Source: Actinomycetota bacterium
GTDB lineage: Bacteria; Actinomycetota; Thermoleophilia; Solirubrobacterales; 70-9
Reading direction: 5' to 3'
Assembly: GCA_018268415.1 (NCBI GenBank)
Contig: JAFDWO010000109.1
Location: 1-41,822, forward strand
DNA: 41,822 nucleotides
Under the pieces are notes generated by a model. The model was not told the DNA's origin, searched no databases, and worked only from the letters and a program-made list of their open reading frames with translations. Positions 1 through 7,768 of the stretch are shown one piece after another. Positions within the stretch are counted from its first letter, which is position 1. Every line of letters begins with the position of its first letter. The position numbers and the translations under genes were made by a program.

Positions 1-566
1 AGGACGCGGCCTCAGAAAGCTGACGCCCGTGGGGGAGGAGCTCCGGCCCCTCGAGCTGTGGCCCATTGGCCCATGGCGGAAAGGGATGCGGCCGTCCCGG
101 CCACGGCCCGGGCAGGCCGTGGCCGGGACGGCCGGGTATGAAAGCGGTGGAGGAAGGCTCGCGGGAGATCCATGGGACCGTGGCCGAGGTGAGACCTCGT
201 CACGGAGAGGGTGAGAACCCGACGCCTCCTCCCGTGTTGTCCAACGCCCACGGACGCGCTGCGTGGGTTTTCCACCGTATGGGGGGCCAAATACACGCAG
301 CGCGTTCTCGGCCGTCCTTTCCGGCCCGCCCCACCGGTCGGGGATCTCCGTGGTTCGAAATGGTCGCCATACGCCCATTTCGAACCACGGAGGCGTCGGG
401 GAGCCCGACGCCTCCTCCCGGGTCCCTCCATGATCAGGGATCTCCGTGGAAGATCTCGGGTCCGCGGGGACCCGAGATCCGCCACGCCTACCCCATCCTC
501 GGGCATACCCGTCACGGAAGTCCGACCTTGTGACGTCCCCGTGTCGTCTTGCCCACGACCCCCTCC

Positions 567-626
567 CGTCCCGGGCGCCTCATGGCGCTCACAGCCTGCC
601 AGGAGCGCCATGAGGCGCCCGGGACG
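567..626. repeat. 23-bp perfect stem with conserved 14-nt loop
   Basis: Arms 567-589 and 604-626 are perfectly complementary and enclose the loop CACAGCCTGCCAGG (590-603). The reverse complement of that loop recurs inside a different stem at 10547-10600. Over the 20 bp that align, the two stems differ at four base pairs and every change is matched on the opposite arm, so folding rather than sequence appears to be conserved. Confidence 0.85.
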
Positions 627-696
627 CATCTCGGACGGGTGGGGTGGTCGGGGTCGGGCGCCATCTCGGACGGGCGGGGCGGCCGGGGCCGCGGCG
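627..696. repeat. Two 35-bp GC-rich tandem repeats
   Basis: Two head-to-tail copies of about 35 bp (627-661 and 662-696), each beginning CATCTCGGACGGG, differ mainly by T-to-C changes. They follow the large hairpin and end about 40 bases before the GntR stop codon. No coding capacity is evident. Confidence 0.6.
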
Positions 697-735
697 CCAC
701 GCGCGCCCGCCCCGCGCCTCGGACGGCCGCCGCGC

Positions 736-1446
736 TCAGGTACCCGCGTCGATCCAGCGGTCGGCCATCGGCGTGTGGCGCTCGATCGCCTTCGAGAGGC
801 GCTTCGGGTCTCCGGCGATGACCGCCTCGACCAGCTCTTCGTGGACCGCGAGGTTGCCCGCCGCGTCGAAGAACTCATCGCCGGTGACGTTTTCGAGGCC
901 GTCGTCGATGAAGTCGAGAAGGGTGAGGTAGAGGGTCTTGAGGGGAGCGTTCTGGGCCATCTTCGCCATCCGACGGTGGAGGTCCCAGTTGAGGCGGAGG
1001 AAGGCCTTGGGGTTCTCCGTCTGCTTCCGCATGCGGGTGACGATCTGGCGCATCGCTTTGGCGTCGGCGGGTTTGCAGTGGGCGGCGGCTTCGCGGCAGA
1101 CGAGGGGCTCCAGGGCGTTGCGCACGGCCAGGCAATCGGTGAAGGGGGCGTCGTCGACCTTGAAGCCCAGCACCAGGTGGTTGAGCCGGACCCGCGAGGA
1201 CGGCGAGGCCACGAACATCCCGCCCCCCGGCCCGGGCCGAGCCTCGATCAGGCCGCGCGTCTCCAGCAGCCGCAGCGCCTCGTTGACCGTGGCGACCGCG
1301 TAACCGAAGCGGTTGCGGATGTCCTCCTTGGTGCCGAGGCGCTCGCCCGCGGGGAGGCCGCTGTCGACGATCTCCTGCTCGAGCCGGCGCGAGAGCTCCT
1401 CCGCCCGCGAGATCCGGACGGGCTCAGTCGAGGCCACCGTCACCAC
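736..1446 (-). CDS. GntR-family regulator, FadR/FCD subfamily
   Basis: A 236-residue transcription factor. The N-terminal winged helix (about residues 12-80) carries the GntR pattern: a recognition helix around FGYAVATVNEALRLLETRGLIEARPG-type sequence, then a GGGMFV wing. The C-terminal half is an all-helical FCD ligand domain with candidate metal or ligand residues D155, H157, H202 and H224. It is the last gene of the ribose-type ABC operon, 44 nt after the ATPase gene. Its position suggests that it controls this catabolic regulon and its own operon through the palindromic operators at 5405-5441 and elsewhere. That link is inferred from synteny; the operator lacks an obvious GT-N-AC core typical of FadR sites, so another regulator outside the window is possible. 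Members of this subfamily usually respond to small organic acids. Confidence 0.85.
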   Translation of the reverse strand: MVTVASTEPVRISRAEELSRRLEQEIVDSGLPAGERLGTKEDIRNRFGYAVATVNEALRLLETRGLIEARPGPGGGMFVASPSSRVRLNHLVLGFKVDDAPFTDCLAVRNALEPLVCREAAAHCKPADAKAMRQIVTRMRKQTENPKAFLRLNWDLHRRMAKMAQNAPLKTLYLTLLDFIDDGLENVTGDEFFDAAGNLAVHEELVEAVIAGDPKRLSKAIERHTPMADRWIDAGT

Positions 1447-1490
1447 CGCCGTTATTCACACCTGATGATTGCATTGATTCCTGACCGAGT

Positions 1491-3020
1491 TTATCGCTCG
1501 CCCCCGGCGCCGACCGCGGTCGTGCCGACGTTGATCGACTCCAGGAGCCCGTGCTCGGAGAGCTCTTCGCTGACCAGCTCGCCGACCGCGCGCCCGGCGA
1601 AGAAGACGATCACGCGATCGCAGACCTTCGCCATCTCCTCCAGGTCGCTGGAGGTGTAGAGAACGATCTTCCGGCTCGCCGCCATCTGGGCGATGATCGC
1701 GTGCATCTCCTCCTTGGCGCCCATGTCGACGCCGCGCGAGGGGTCGTCGAGCAGGATCACCGAGGGTTCGGCCTCGAGCCATTTGGCGAACACGACCTTC
1801 TGCTGGTTGCCGCCGGAGAGCGACCCGACCGGCTGCGCCGGCGAGGCCATCACGATGTTGAGCTCACGCCGCCAGTGCTCGGCCCGTCGCCGCATCCGGC
1901 CGCGGCGCTGGACGATGCCGGTGCGGCGCAGCGCCCCGCTTTTCACGGTGCTGATGTTCTCCGTCACCGAGGCGTCGAGCATTAGTCCCAGGTGCTTGCG
2001 GTCGGCCGGGACATAGGCGACGCCGGCGGCCACCGCGCGGTTCATCGACCGGGGGCGCCGGCGGCCCGAGGGCAGGGTCACGGTGCCGGCGCTCGGCCGC
2101 AACCGGCCGAAGATCACGTCGAGGACGGCCTGGGCTCCGGAGCCCTCGAGGCCGGCGAGGCCCACCACTTCGCCCGGCTCCGCGGTCAGGTCGAGGGGCG
2201 CGAGCACCCCATCGACGGCGACGCCCTCCAGCACCAGCGGCGCCGCGGCGGCGACGACGTCCTCGAAGGCGTCGGCGTCGTCGGCCCGCGCCTCGCGGAC
2301 CGCCGCCTCGCCGAGCATCTCCCGCACGGTCCCCTGGATGCTCATCTCCTCGCGCGGCCGCCGGGCGACGACGACGCGGCCGCTGCGCAGGACGGTGATC
2401 CGGTCGGCGACGGCGAAGACGTCCTCGAGGAAGTGGGAGACGTAGACGACCCCCACACCGCGATCGCGGAGACCGCGGACGATGCCGAGCAACCGCTCGG
2501 TCTCGGTGGCCTGCAGCGCCGAGGTGGGCTCGTCGAGAACGAGGATCTTGGGGTCGTTCAGGAGCGCCCGCGCCACCTCGACCAGCTGCTGCTCGCCCAG
2601 CCTGAGGGTGGCGAGCGGTCGGGTGACGTCGACGTCGAGGCCGATCGCCGCGAGCACCGGCTGCGCCAGTCGACGCATGGCGCGGCGGTCGAGGGCGACG
2701 CCGCCGGCCAGCGGCTCGCGCCCGAGGAAGAGGTTCTGGAGCACATCGAGATGGGGGAAGAGCGTCAGCTCCTGCGAGACGATCGCCACCCCGCGTTCGG
2801 CCGCCTCGCGGGAGTTCGAGAAGGCGACCGGCTCGCCGTCGAGCCGGAGCGTCCCGGCATCGGGACGGGTGCCCCCGACCAAGACCTTGATCAGGGTCGA
2901 CTTGCCGGCGCCGTTGGCGCCGAGCAAGGCGTGCACCTCGCCCGGGTGGATCTCGAAATCGACGCCATCGAGGGCTTTCACACCGCCGTAGCTCTTGTGG
3001 AGATCGGTGACCGTGTACAT
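1491..3020 (-). CDS. Ribose-type ABC importer ATPase (two ABC domains)
   Basis: A 509-residue protein with two fused nucleotide-binding domains, the RbsA/MglA/XylG layout. Domain 1 has Walker A GANGAGKST (about residue 34), a signature-like RLGEQQLVEVARAL and Walker B ILVLDEPTSAL. Domain 2 has the degenerate P-loop usual for this family (GLEGSGAQAV), signature LSGGNQQKVVFAKWL and Walker B VILLDDPSRGVD. It would energise uptake through the permease at 4296-5390 with the lipoprotein at 3060-4229. The gene sits 39 nt after the binding-protein gene and 44 nt before the GntR gene, so one operon is likely. The C-terminus is normal in length. Domain architecture gives a carbohydrate-type transporter, but the aromatic-degradation neighbours make a sugar-linked or aromatic ligand as likely as a free sugar. 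Confidence 0.92.
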   Translation of the reverse strand: MYTVTDLHKSYGGVKALDGVDFEIHPGEVHALLGANGAGKSTLIKVLVGGTRPDAGTLRLDGEPVAFSNSREAAERGVAIVSQELTLFPHLDVLQNLFLGREPLAGGVALDRRAMRRLAQPVLAAIGLDVDVTRPLATLRLGEQQLVEVARALLNDPKILVLDEPTSALQATETERLLGIVRGLRDRGVGVVYVSHFLEDVFAVADRITVLRSGRVVVARRPREEMSIQGTVREMLGEAAVREARADDADAFEDVVAAAAPLVLEGVAVDGVLAPLDLTAEPGEVVGLAGLEGSGAQAVLDVIFGRLRPSAGTVTLPSGRRRPRSMNRAVAAGVAYVPADRKHLGLMLDASVTENISTVKSGALRRTGIVQRRGRMRRRAEHWRRELNIVMASPAQPVGSLSGGNQQKVVFAKWLEAEPSVILLDDPSRGVDMGAKEEMHAIIAQMAASRKIVLYTSSDLEEMAKVCDRVIVFFAGRAVGELVSEELSEHGLLESINVGTTAVGAGGER

Positions 3021-3059
3021 GGGCTCCTCGATGGCGTCGGGTTCGGATCGTGCCGCCGA

Positions 3060-4229
3060 CTAGTGGTAGGCGTCTTCGATCGGTTCTGCTTTCGGCATCC
3101 CGCCGGCGAACAGTTCTTTGATCATCGGCGCGTAGAACTTCTCGGGTTCGTTGGTGCGCTCTTCCAGTTCGGCGATGTTCTTCTTCGTCACCGCGAGCTG
3201 GCCGGTGTTGATCCAACCTTCCGGAATTTCGGCCCCGCGGGCAGCTTCGGTGAGCATGCGCGCCGAGGTGTACCCCTCGAGCCACCAGTTGACGGTCACC
3301 GTGCCGATCAGGTTGCCGTCCTTGATGCCGGCGATCGTGCCCGGGTCGACGTCCATCGCCGCGGCCGGGAAGGTGTAGTTGTTTTCCTTCATCACCTTGT
3401 CGAGGCTGCCACCGTCTTCGGTGCACACGCCGATCACGAAGGCGGGGTTCGGTTTCGCCGCCAACTCCGAGGTCCACGCTTCGAGGCTTTCCTGTGGCGT
3501 GCCCCCGGAGGTGAAGACGACCTGCTTCGCCTTCGGCAGCATCTTGCTCACCACTTCTTTCACCCCTTGCGTGCGCATCGCCAGCACGCCCGCTTCCTGC
3601 GGGATGCACTGGCCGATGATCACTTCACCGGTGGTCGACGGCGGCAGCTTGGCGCCTTCGATCCCCTGTTCGGTGGCTTCGCGGGCCAGCGTTTTGTCGG
3701 CGGCACCGACGAAGGTCTGGATCGAGGAGGCCGACACTTCGCTTTCTTCCGCGGCCGGCCGTTCGTTGAAGATCAACACGTTCGGTCCGACCTGTTCGTC
3801 GATCGTCTTCGCGGTCCGGGTCCAGAGTTCGGGCGGGAACGGGGCGAAGCCGAACGCTTCCGGCTGCTTGGCCAGCATGTCCGTAGCCTGCTTCTGCGCC
3901 GCTTCCGGATCGACCTGGGGCGGACCGTTGGTTTCCAGCGAGACGTTCCCGTCTTCGGCGGCGAACGCTTCGGCTCCCTGCTGGATTTCCTGGCCGAACG
4001 CCTGCCCGGTGAGGATCAGCTGCATCGCGACCGAGACGTGCTTCTTTTCGCCGCCTTCTTCGGCGCTCGCGTTCTCGGTGTTGCCGGATCCGGCACCGCC
4101 GGATTCGGCCGCCGTCGTTTCGCTGCTGGAACTGCCGCCACCGCCGCAAGCCGCCAGACCCAGGGCCAGGAGCAGCGCCGCAAGGACGACGAGGGCAGGC
4201 AGGCCCTTGCTGGTTCTTATCTTGCTCAT
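3060..4229 (-). CDS. Ribose-type solute-binding lipoprotein
   Basis: A 389-residue secreted lipoprotein: basic start, hydrophobic core PALVVLAALLLALGL, lipobox LAAC with C28 as the lipid anchor, then a Gly/Ser/Thr linker to about residue 50. The rest fits the periplasmic-binding-protein fold used by ribose-type importers. The start is supported by an AGAGGAGAGAGG ribosome site upstream of ATG. Codon choice is unusual for the window: Glu is mostly GAA and Lys often AAA, whereas neighbours prefer GAG and AAG; this may reflect selection for high expression. It lies between permease and ATPase genes in the same operon, 66 nt after the permease. The ligand is unknown; the regulon around it suggests the substrate of the meta-cleavage pathway. 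Confidence 0.9.
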   Translation of the reverse strand: MSKIRTSKGLPALVVLAALLLALGLAACGGGGSSSSETTAAESGGAGSGNTENASAEEGGEKKHVSVAMQLILTGQAFGQEIQQGAEAFAAEDGNVSLETNGPPQVDPEAAQKQATDMLAKQPEAFGFAPFPPELWTRTAKTIDEQVGPNVLIFNERPAAEESEVSASSIQTFVGAADKTLAREATEQGIEGAKLPPSTTGEVIIGQCIPQEAGVLAMRTQGVKEVVSKMLPKAKQVVFTSGGTPQESLEAWTSELAAKPNPAFVIGVCTEDGGSLDKVMKENNYTFPAAAMDVDPGTIAGIKDGNLIGTVTVNWWLEGYTSARMLTEAARGAEIPEGWINTGQLAVTKKNIAELEERTNEPEKFYAPMIKELFAGGMPKAEPIEDAYH

Positions 4230-4295
4230 GCAGTGATTCCTCTCTCCTCTTTTTGTGACTACCGGTACCTGTGGCTTGAAGGGGGCGGGCCGCGG

Positions 4296-5390
4296 TCAGG
4301 CGGCGCGCAGGGCGCGTGAGGCGCGGCGCCGGCGGATCAGCGCGTCGGACCCGACGGCGATGACGATCACCGCGCCGGTGACGAAGTTCGTCCAGTTCGA
4401 GTTGATCGCGAAGAAGATGAGCCCGGCGTTGATCACCGCCACGATCAAGGCGCCGATCAGGGCGCCGGGCACGGTGCCGGTGCCACCGCTGACCGCGGTG
4501 CCGCCGATGATCGCCGCGGCGATGACCTGCAGTTCGTAGCCCGCGCCCACCGACGGGTCGGCCCCTTGGAAGTAGGCGAGGCTCAGCACCCCGGCGAGGC
4601 CCGCCAGACCCCCGGTGAGCATCAGCGCGTAGAGGCGGATCCGCCGCGTCGGGATTCCGGAGAACTCCGCCGCCTGGTGGTTGGACCCGGTCGCCCTCAC
4701 CATCGCGCCGAAGCGCGTCTTCTTGAAGACGAAGGTAAGGATCACGCCCAGGATCAGCACGATCCAGACGGAGGTCGGGATACCGAAGGTGTCTTCGCCG
4801 AGCTTGGTGAAGAAGCTCGAGTCGATCGGTATCCCGGTCGCCGGTTTACCGCCGGAGACGATCTGCACCAACCCTCGGTACATCGAGAGGGTTCCGAGGG
4901 TGATGATGATCACCGGGATCCGGAAGATGTTGGCGAGGACGCCGTTGAAGGCGCCCATCAGGACCGCGACCCCGATCGCCAGCAGCGCCGCGATCCAGGG
5001 GTTGATGCTCGCCATCCACTTCGCCGCGAGCATCAGGCTGAGGGCGTAGATCCCGCCGACCGAGAGGTCGATCTCGGTCATCGCCAGCAGGTACACCATC
5101 CCGTACGCGGCGATGGCGACGATCGCGGCGGACCGCGCGGTGCTGAGGAGGACGTCCTTTTCCAGGAACTTGGAGTGGAAGGCACCGATCAGGAGGACGA
5201 GGCCGATCAGCGCCAGCAGCGGCCCGATCTCGTCGAGTGAGAAGACGCGGCGCCCGACCGCGCGGAGGCGGTCCCGGCCGGAGTCGGTCCCGGCCGGGGG
5301 CGGCGTTGCGGTGGCACCCGGCACCGCGGCGGGCTGTGGGCTCGTGCTCGTTTCGGTCATGTCTCCATCCCTCGCGCGCAGACCTCCCAC
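4296..5390 (-). CDS. Ribose-type ABC importer permease
   Basis: Membrane permease of the RbsC (BPD_transp_2) family, 364 residues from GTG 5390 or about 354 from ATG 5360. The inner ATG has GAGGGATGGAG just upstream and may be the true start. Several hydrophobic helices are visible (for example LLALIGLVLLIGAF and ILGVILTFVF), as is the family motif EIDLSVGG after the second helix. A Gly/Thr-rich loop near residues 305-320 (IIGGTAVSGGTGTVPG) also matches the family. It is the first gene of the transporter operon and is preceded by a near-consensus sigma-70 promoter overlapped by two operators. It would pair with the ATPase at 1491-3020 and the lipoprotein at 3060-4229; only one permease gene is seen, so a homodimer is expected. 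Confidence 0.9.
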   Translation of the reverse strand: MGGLRARDGDMTETSTSPQPAAVPGATATPPPAGTDSGRDRLRAVGRRVFSLDEIGPLLALIGLVLLIGAFHSKFLEKDVLLSTARSAAIVAIAAYGMVYLLAMTEIDLSVGGIYALSLMLAAKWMASINPWIAALLAIGVAVLMGAFNGVLANIFRIPVIIITLGTLSMYRGLVQIVSGGKPATGIPIDSSFFTKLGEDTFGIPTSVWIVLILGVILTFVFKKTRFGAMVRATGSNHQAAEFSGIPTRRIRLYALMLTGGLAGLAGVLSLAYFQGADPSVGAGYELQVIAAAIIGGTAVSGGTGTVPGALIGALIVAVINAGLIFFAINSNWTNFVTGAVIVIAVGSDALIRRRRASRALRAA

Positions 5391-5404
5391 GGCCTGCTGG
5401 CTTT

Positions 5405-5441
5405 TACACGTAATGATTATAGGTCATAACCATTATGTGTC
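5405..5441. promoter_or_regulatory. Two overlapping operator copies
   Basis: Two copies of the regulon operator, centred at 5415 and 5431, lie 16 bp apart. Their right half-sites read ATTATAGGTC and ATTATGTGTC against the consensus ATTATAGGTT. They cover both the -35 and -10 hexamers of the ABC/GntR promoter. Because the GntR gene is in that operon, binding here would give autoregulation. Confidence 0.6.
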
Positions 5442-5443
5442 AA
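5416..5443 (-). promoter_or_regulatory. Consensus sigma-70-type promoter of the ABC/GntR operon
   Basis: Read on the minus strand, TTGACA (5438-5443) and TATAAT (5416-5421) are separated by 16 bp. Both hexamers match consensus exactly, which is rare in GC-rich genomes. The start point would fall near 5409, 18 nt before the GTG start at 5390. Two operator copies overlap it, so strong repression in the absence of inducer is the natural reading. Confidence 0.75.
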
Positions 5444-5453
5444 GTTCGGCGCG

Positions 5454-6203
5454 CTAGGCACGCACCCAACCACCGTCGACGCAGAGCGTCTGGCCGGTGA
5501 TGAAGGCGGCGTCATCGGAGGTGAGGAAGGAGATCGCCCCGACCAGGTCCTCCGGCTGCTCGGTGCGTTTGATGGCCTGGCCCTGGGCGACGAACTCGAA
5601 CAGGCCGAGCTCCTCGTGCGGGCCCTCCGTCGTCCCCTTCGAGCGGACCAGCGAGGGAGCGACGCTGTTCACGGTGACACCCTCCTCGCCCACCTCGGCG
5701 GCCAGCGAGCGCACGAAGCCGATCAGGCCGCCCTTGCTGGCGATGTAGTGACTCATGCCGCCGATCCCGGCGTGGAAGGTGTTGGAGGAGATGATCACGA
5801 CCCTCCCCCACGCTTGCTCGCGCATGGCCGGCAGCAGCTCGTGGCAGAGGTGGAACGCCGAGTCGAGGTTCACCGCGAGGACCTGCCGCCACTCCTCGAA
5901 GGTCATGTCCTTGAACTCGCAGATCGGGTAGATGCCGGCGTTGTGGACGAGGATGTCGACGGTGCCGAAGCGCTCCTTCGCCGCCGCGGCGGCCGCCGCC
6001 ACGGCCTCCGCCGAGGAGACGTCGCACTCGACCGCCAGCCCGGCTGACCCTGCCGCCTCGATCAGGCCCACGGTCTCCGCGCCGTCGGCGATGTCGGCGA
6101 CGACGACGTTGGCGCCGTCCTCGGCAAGGCGTTTCGCGTAGGCCCGACCGATCCCGGCGGCGGCCCCGGTGACCAGCGCGGTGCGTCCCTCGTGTGTTGC
6201 CAT
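5454..6203 (-). CDS. SDR-family NAD(P)-dependent oxidoreductase
   Basis: A 249-residue classical short-chain dehydrogenase. The cofactor motif TGAAAGIG spans residues 12-19, the structural NAG is at 88-90, and the catalytic triad S140, Y153, K157 is intact (YIASK). The C-terminal substrate loop and the terminal GQTLCVDGGW stretch are normal for FabG-like members. It begins 3 nt after the MDR oxidoreductase and is the last gene of the hydrolase operon (8623 down to 5454). It probably oxidises an alcohol or dihydrodiol intermediate, or reduces a carbonyl, in the aromatic pathway; the substrate cannot be read from sequence. Confidence 0.88.
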   Translation of the reverse strand: MATHEGRTALVTGAAAGIGRAYAKRLAEDGANVVVADIADGAETVGLIEAAGSAGLAVECDVSSAEAVAAAAAAAKERFGTVDILVHNAGIYPICEFKDMTFEEWRQVLAVNLDSAFHLCHELLPAMREQAWGRVVIISSNTFHAGIGGMSHYIASKGGLIGFVRSLAAEVGEEGVTVNSVAPSLVRSKGTTEGPHEELGLFEFVAQGQAIKRTEQPEDLVGAISFLTSDDAAFITGQTLCVDGGWVRA

Positions 6204-6206
6204 TCG

Positions 6207-7310
6207 TCAAGCCCTCCTTTGTCCGCGGCCGCGGCCCTCGTCGGCCGCGACCGCAATTGCGTTGCCGATCGAGTCGGGGACGAGCACGACCTTCCCGAAC
6301 TGTTCCTGCGCGGCGAGCCGCCGCTGGGCGGCGGCCGCCTCGCTCAGCGGGACCGAGCTGTCGATCACGGGGTCGATCTCACCGGCGGCGATGAGGTCGA
6401 TCAACGCTCGCATGTCGGCCATCCCGCCCTGCATGTGAAAGCGGATCTCGACCATGTTGCGGTAGAGCCCGCGCAGGTCCAGGGGCACCTCCCAGCCGCC
6501 CGTGTTGCCCGAGCAGAGCATGCGCCCGCCGCGATCGAGGCACCCCAGGCTCTGGGCCCAGGTCTCCGCGCCGACGTTGTCGAAGACGACGTCGGCGCCG
6601 CGGCCGTCGGTGGCGGCCCGGACCTGCTCCGGCCAGGTCGGGTCGCGATAGTCGAAGGCCGCCGCGACGCCGAGCTCGAGTGCCCGCTCGCGCTTCCAGG
6701 GGGCGCCCGACGTCGCCAGGACGCGGGCGCCGACACTGCGCGCGATCTGCACCGCGGCGGCCCCGATGCCGCTCCCCGCGGCCATCACCAACACCGTGTC
6801 GGAGGGCTGCAGCCGCACCTGCCGCAGCAGGCCGTGGTGGGCGGTGCCGTAGGAGACGCCAAGCGTCGCCGCCGCCGCGTAGGAGACCGCGTCGGGGAGC
6901 GGCAGCAGGTTGCGCGCGGGCATCGCCACGTACTCGGCGTGGGCGCCCCAGACGTGCATCCCCATCATCCGCCAGGCGCGGCAGTAGTTCTCGCTCGCCC
7001 CGGCACGGCAGAAATCACAGGTCCCGCACCACATCAACGGGTAGATCGCGACCCGCTCGCCGACGCGCCGGCCGGTGACCCCCTCCCCCAGGGCGACGAT
7101 CTCCCCCGCCCCGTCGGCGCCGCTCACGTGCGGCAGGCGGAAGCCGGGGATCCCGAAGCCGTCCTCGCGGACTTTCGCGTCGGGGCCGCGGTTGACGGTG
7201 GTCGCGTGGACCCGGACCAGCGCCTCGTCGGGGCCTGGCGTCGGCGTCGGCACCTCCTCGTAGCCGAGCACCTCCGGGCCACCGTGCTCGTGAAAGACCG
7301 TCGCCTTCAT
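6207..7310 (-). CDS. Zinc-containing MDR alcohol dehydrogenase/quinone oxidoreductase
   Basis: A 367-residue medium-chain dehydrogenase/reductase. The N-terminal GroES-like domain holds a structural zinc lobe with C95, C98, C101 and C110. The usual catalytic-zinc cysteine (about residue 40) is replaced by N40, so a catalytic metal may be absent, as in quinone oxidoreductases. The Rossmann domain has the cofactor loop AAGSGIGAAAV (about residues 178-188). It sits 32 nt after the SnoaL-like gene and 3 nt before the SDR gene. A role in reducing an enone or oxidising an alcohol intermediate of the aromatic pathway is plausible, but the substrate is unknown. The C-terminal tail is basic (GRGRGQRRA) and looks unstructured. 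Confidence 0.85.
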   Translation of the reverse strand: MKATVFHEHGGPEVLGYEEVPTPTPGPDEALVRVHATTVNRGPDAKVREDGFGIPGFRLPHVSGADGAGEIVALGEGVTGRRVGERVAIYPLMWCGTCDFCRAGASENYCRAWRMMGMHVWGAHAEYVAMPARNLLPLPDAVSYAAAATLGVSYGTAHHGLLRQVRLQPSDTVLVMAAGSGIGAAAVQIARSVGARVLATSGAPWKRERALELGVAAAFDYRDPTWPEQVRAATDGRGADVVFDNVGAETWAQSLGCLDRGGRMLCSGNTGGWEVPLDLRGLYRNMVEIRFHMQGGMADMRALIDLIAAGEIDPVIDSSVPLSEAAAAQRRLAAQEQFGKVVLVPDSIGNAIAVAADEGRGRGQRRA

Positions 7311-7342
7311 CGGCGTCGCCCTCGCTCTCTCGCCGTGACCGG

Positions 7343-7696
7343 CTAGGCGAAGATCGGCGACGGATCGTTGTAGAAGGCGAGCCGGTCGACGAGCTCACCG
7401 TCGCGGTGCAGGATCGACGTCGTCGCCACCGTCACTTCCTGTCCGTCCTTGCGCGTGTAGTGCACGTCGGACTCGAGGATCACCGTGTCACCGTCTTCCC
7501 AGCGGTTTTTGAACTCGTGACTGAGGCCGCCGATCATCTGCCAGAAGCCACCGATCGATTCGCGGATCTGCTCCTTGCCGACCGCCGGCGGGTTGTTGTT
7601 GATGTTGACCTCCGCGTCGTCGGTGTGGCGCGCGACGAACTCGTCCAGCCGCATCGCGTCGACGTCGGCGAAGTACTCCTCGATCCAGTCACCCAT
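7343..7696 (-). CDS. SnoaL-like / NTF2-fold protein
   Basis: A 117-residue single-domain protein with the cone-shaped NTF2-like pattern: an N-terminal helix (WIEEYFADVDAMRLDEFVARH), a disordered INNNPPAVGKEQIRESIGGFWQ segment with the family's conserved Gly and Ile, then alternating beta strands. A ribosome site, GAAAGGGA, precedes ATG 7696. Relatives act as small isomerases, cyclases, dehydratases or non-enzymatic binders. It lies 72 nt after the C-C hydrolase gene and 32 nt before the MDR gene in one operon, so a role on an intermediate of the same pathway is likely. No catalytic residue can be assigned confidently. Confidence 0.75.
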   Translation of the reverse strand: MGDWIEEYFADVDAMRLDEFVARHTDDAEVNINNNPPAVGKEQIRESIGGFWQMIGGLSHEFKNRWEDGDTVILESDVHYTRKDGQEVTVATTSILHRDGELVDRLAFYNDPSPIFA

Positions 7697-7768
7697 CTCG
7701 ATCCCTTTCCCTTCTGTTTCCCAGGCACTGCGTGTACCGCGAAGAACTGTGTAGCGCGAACGGTCCGA

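Larger units (their letters stand above)
1..735. repeat. Hairpin-rich intergenic element, copy A
   Basis: No convincing gene lies here; open frames are low-complexity Arg/Pro/Gly readings. The stretch holds six strong inverted repeats: 89-108/115-134 (20 bp), 254-265/294-305 (12 bp), 348-363/375-390 (16 bp), 390-400/404-414 (11 bp), 452-463/468-479 (12 bp) and 567-589/604-626 (23 bp). Short direct repeats separate them (CCCGACGCCTCCTCCCG twice, GGGATCTCCGTGG twice). The element lies just past the 3' end of the GntR gene. It is homologous, in inverted orientation, to 10459-11018: both share the 14-nt loop CACAGCCTGCCAGG or its complement, the ACGCGCTGCGT stem and the GGTATGAAAG flank. Function is unknown; a terminator cluster or a BIME-like mobile repeat are both possible. 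Confidence 0.75.

Noticed and set aside
89..626. CRISPR array
   Set aside because: The repeated units are hairpins with different stems and irregular spacing, not identical direct repeats with unique spacers, and no cas genes are present.
1458..1478. Eighth operator copy between the ATPase and GntR genes
   Set aside because: CACCTGATGATTGCATTG shares only the central TGATGATT-like core; the outer half-sites are absent.
211..1659. Long plus-strand open frame over the hairpin element and the GntR gene
   Set aside because: It is antisense to a well-supported GntR gene and, over the hairpin part, reads as Arg/Pro/Gly-rich low complexity. High GC makes such frames common.
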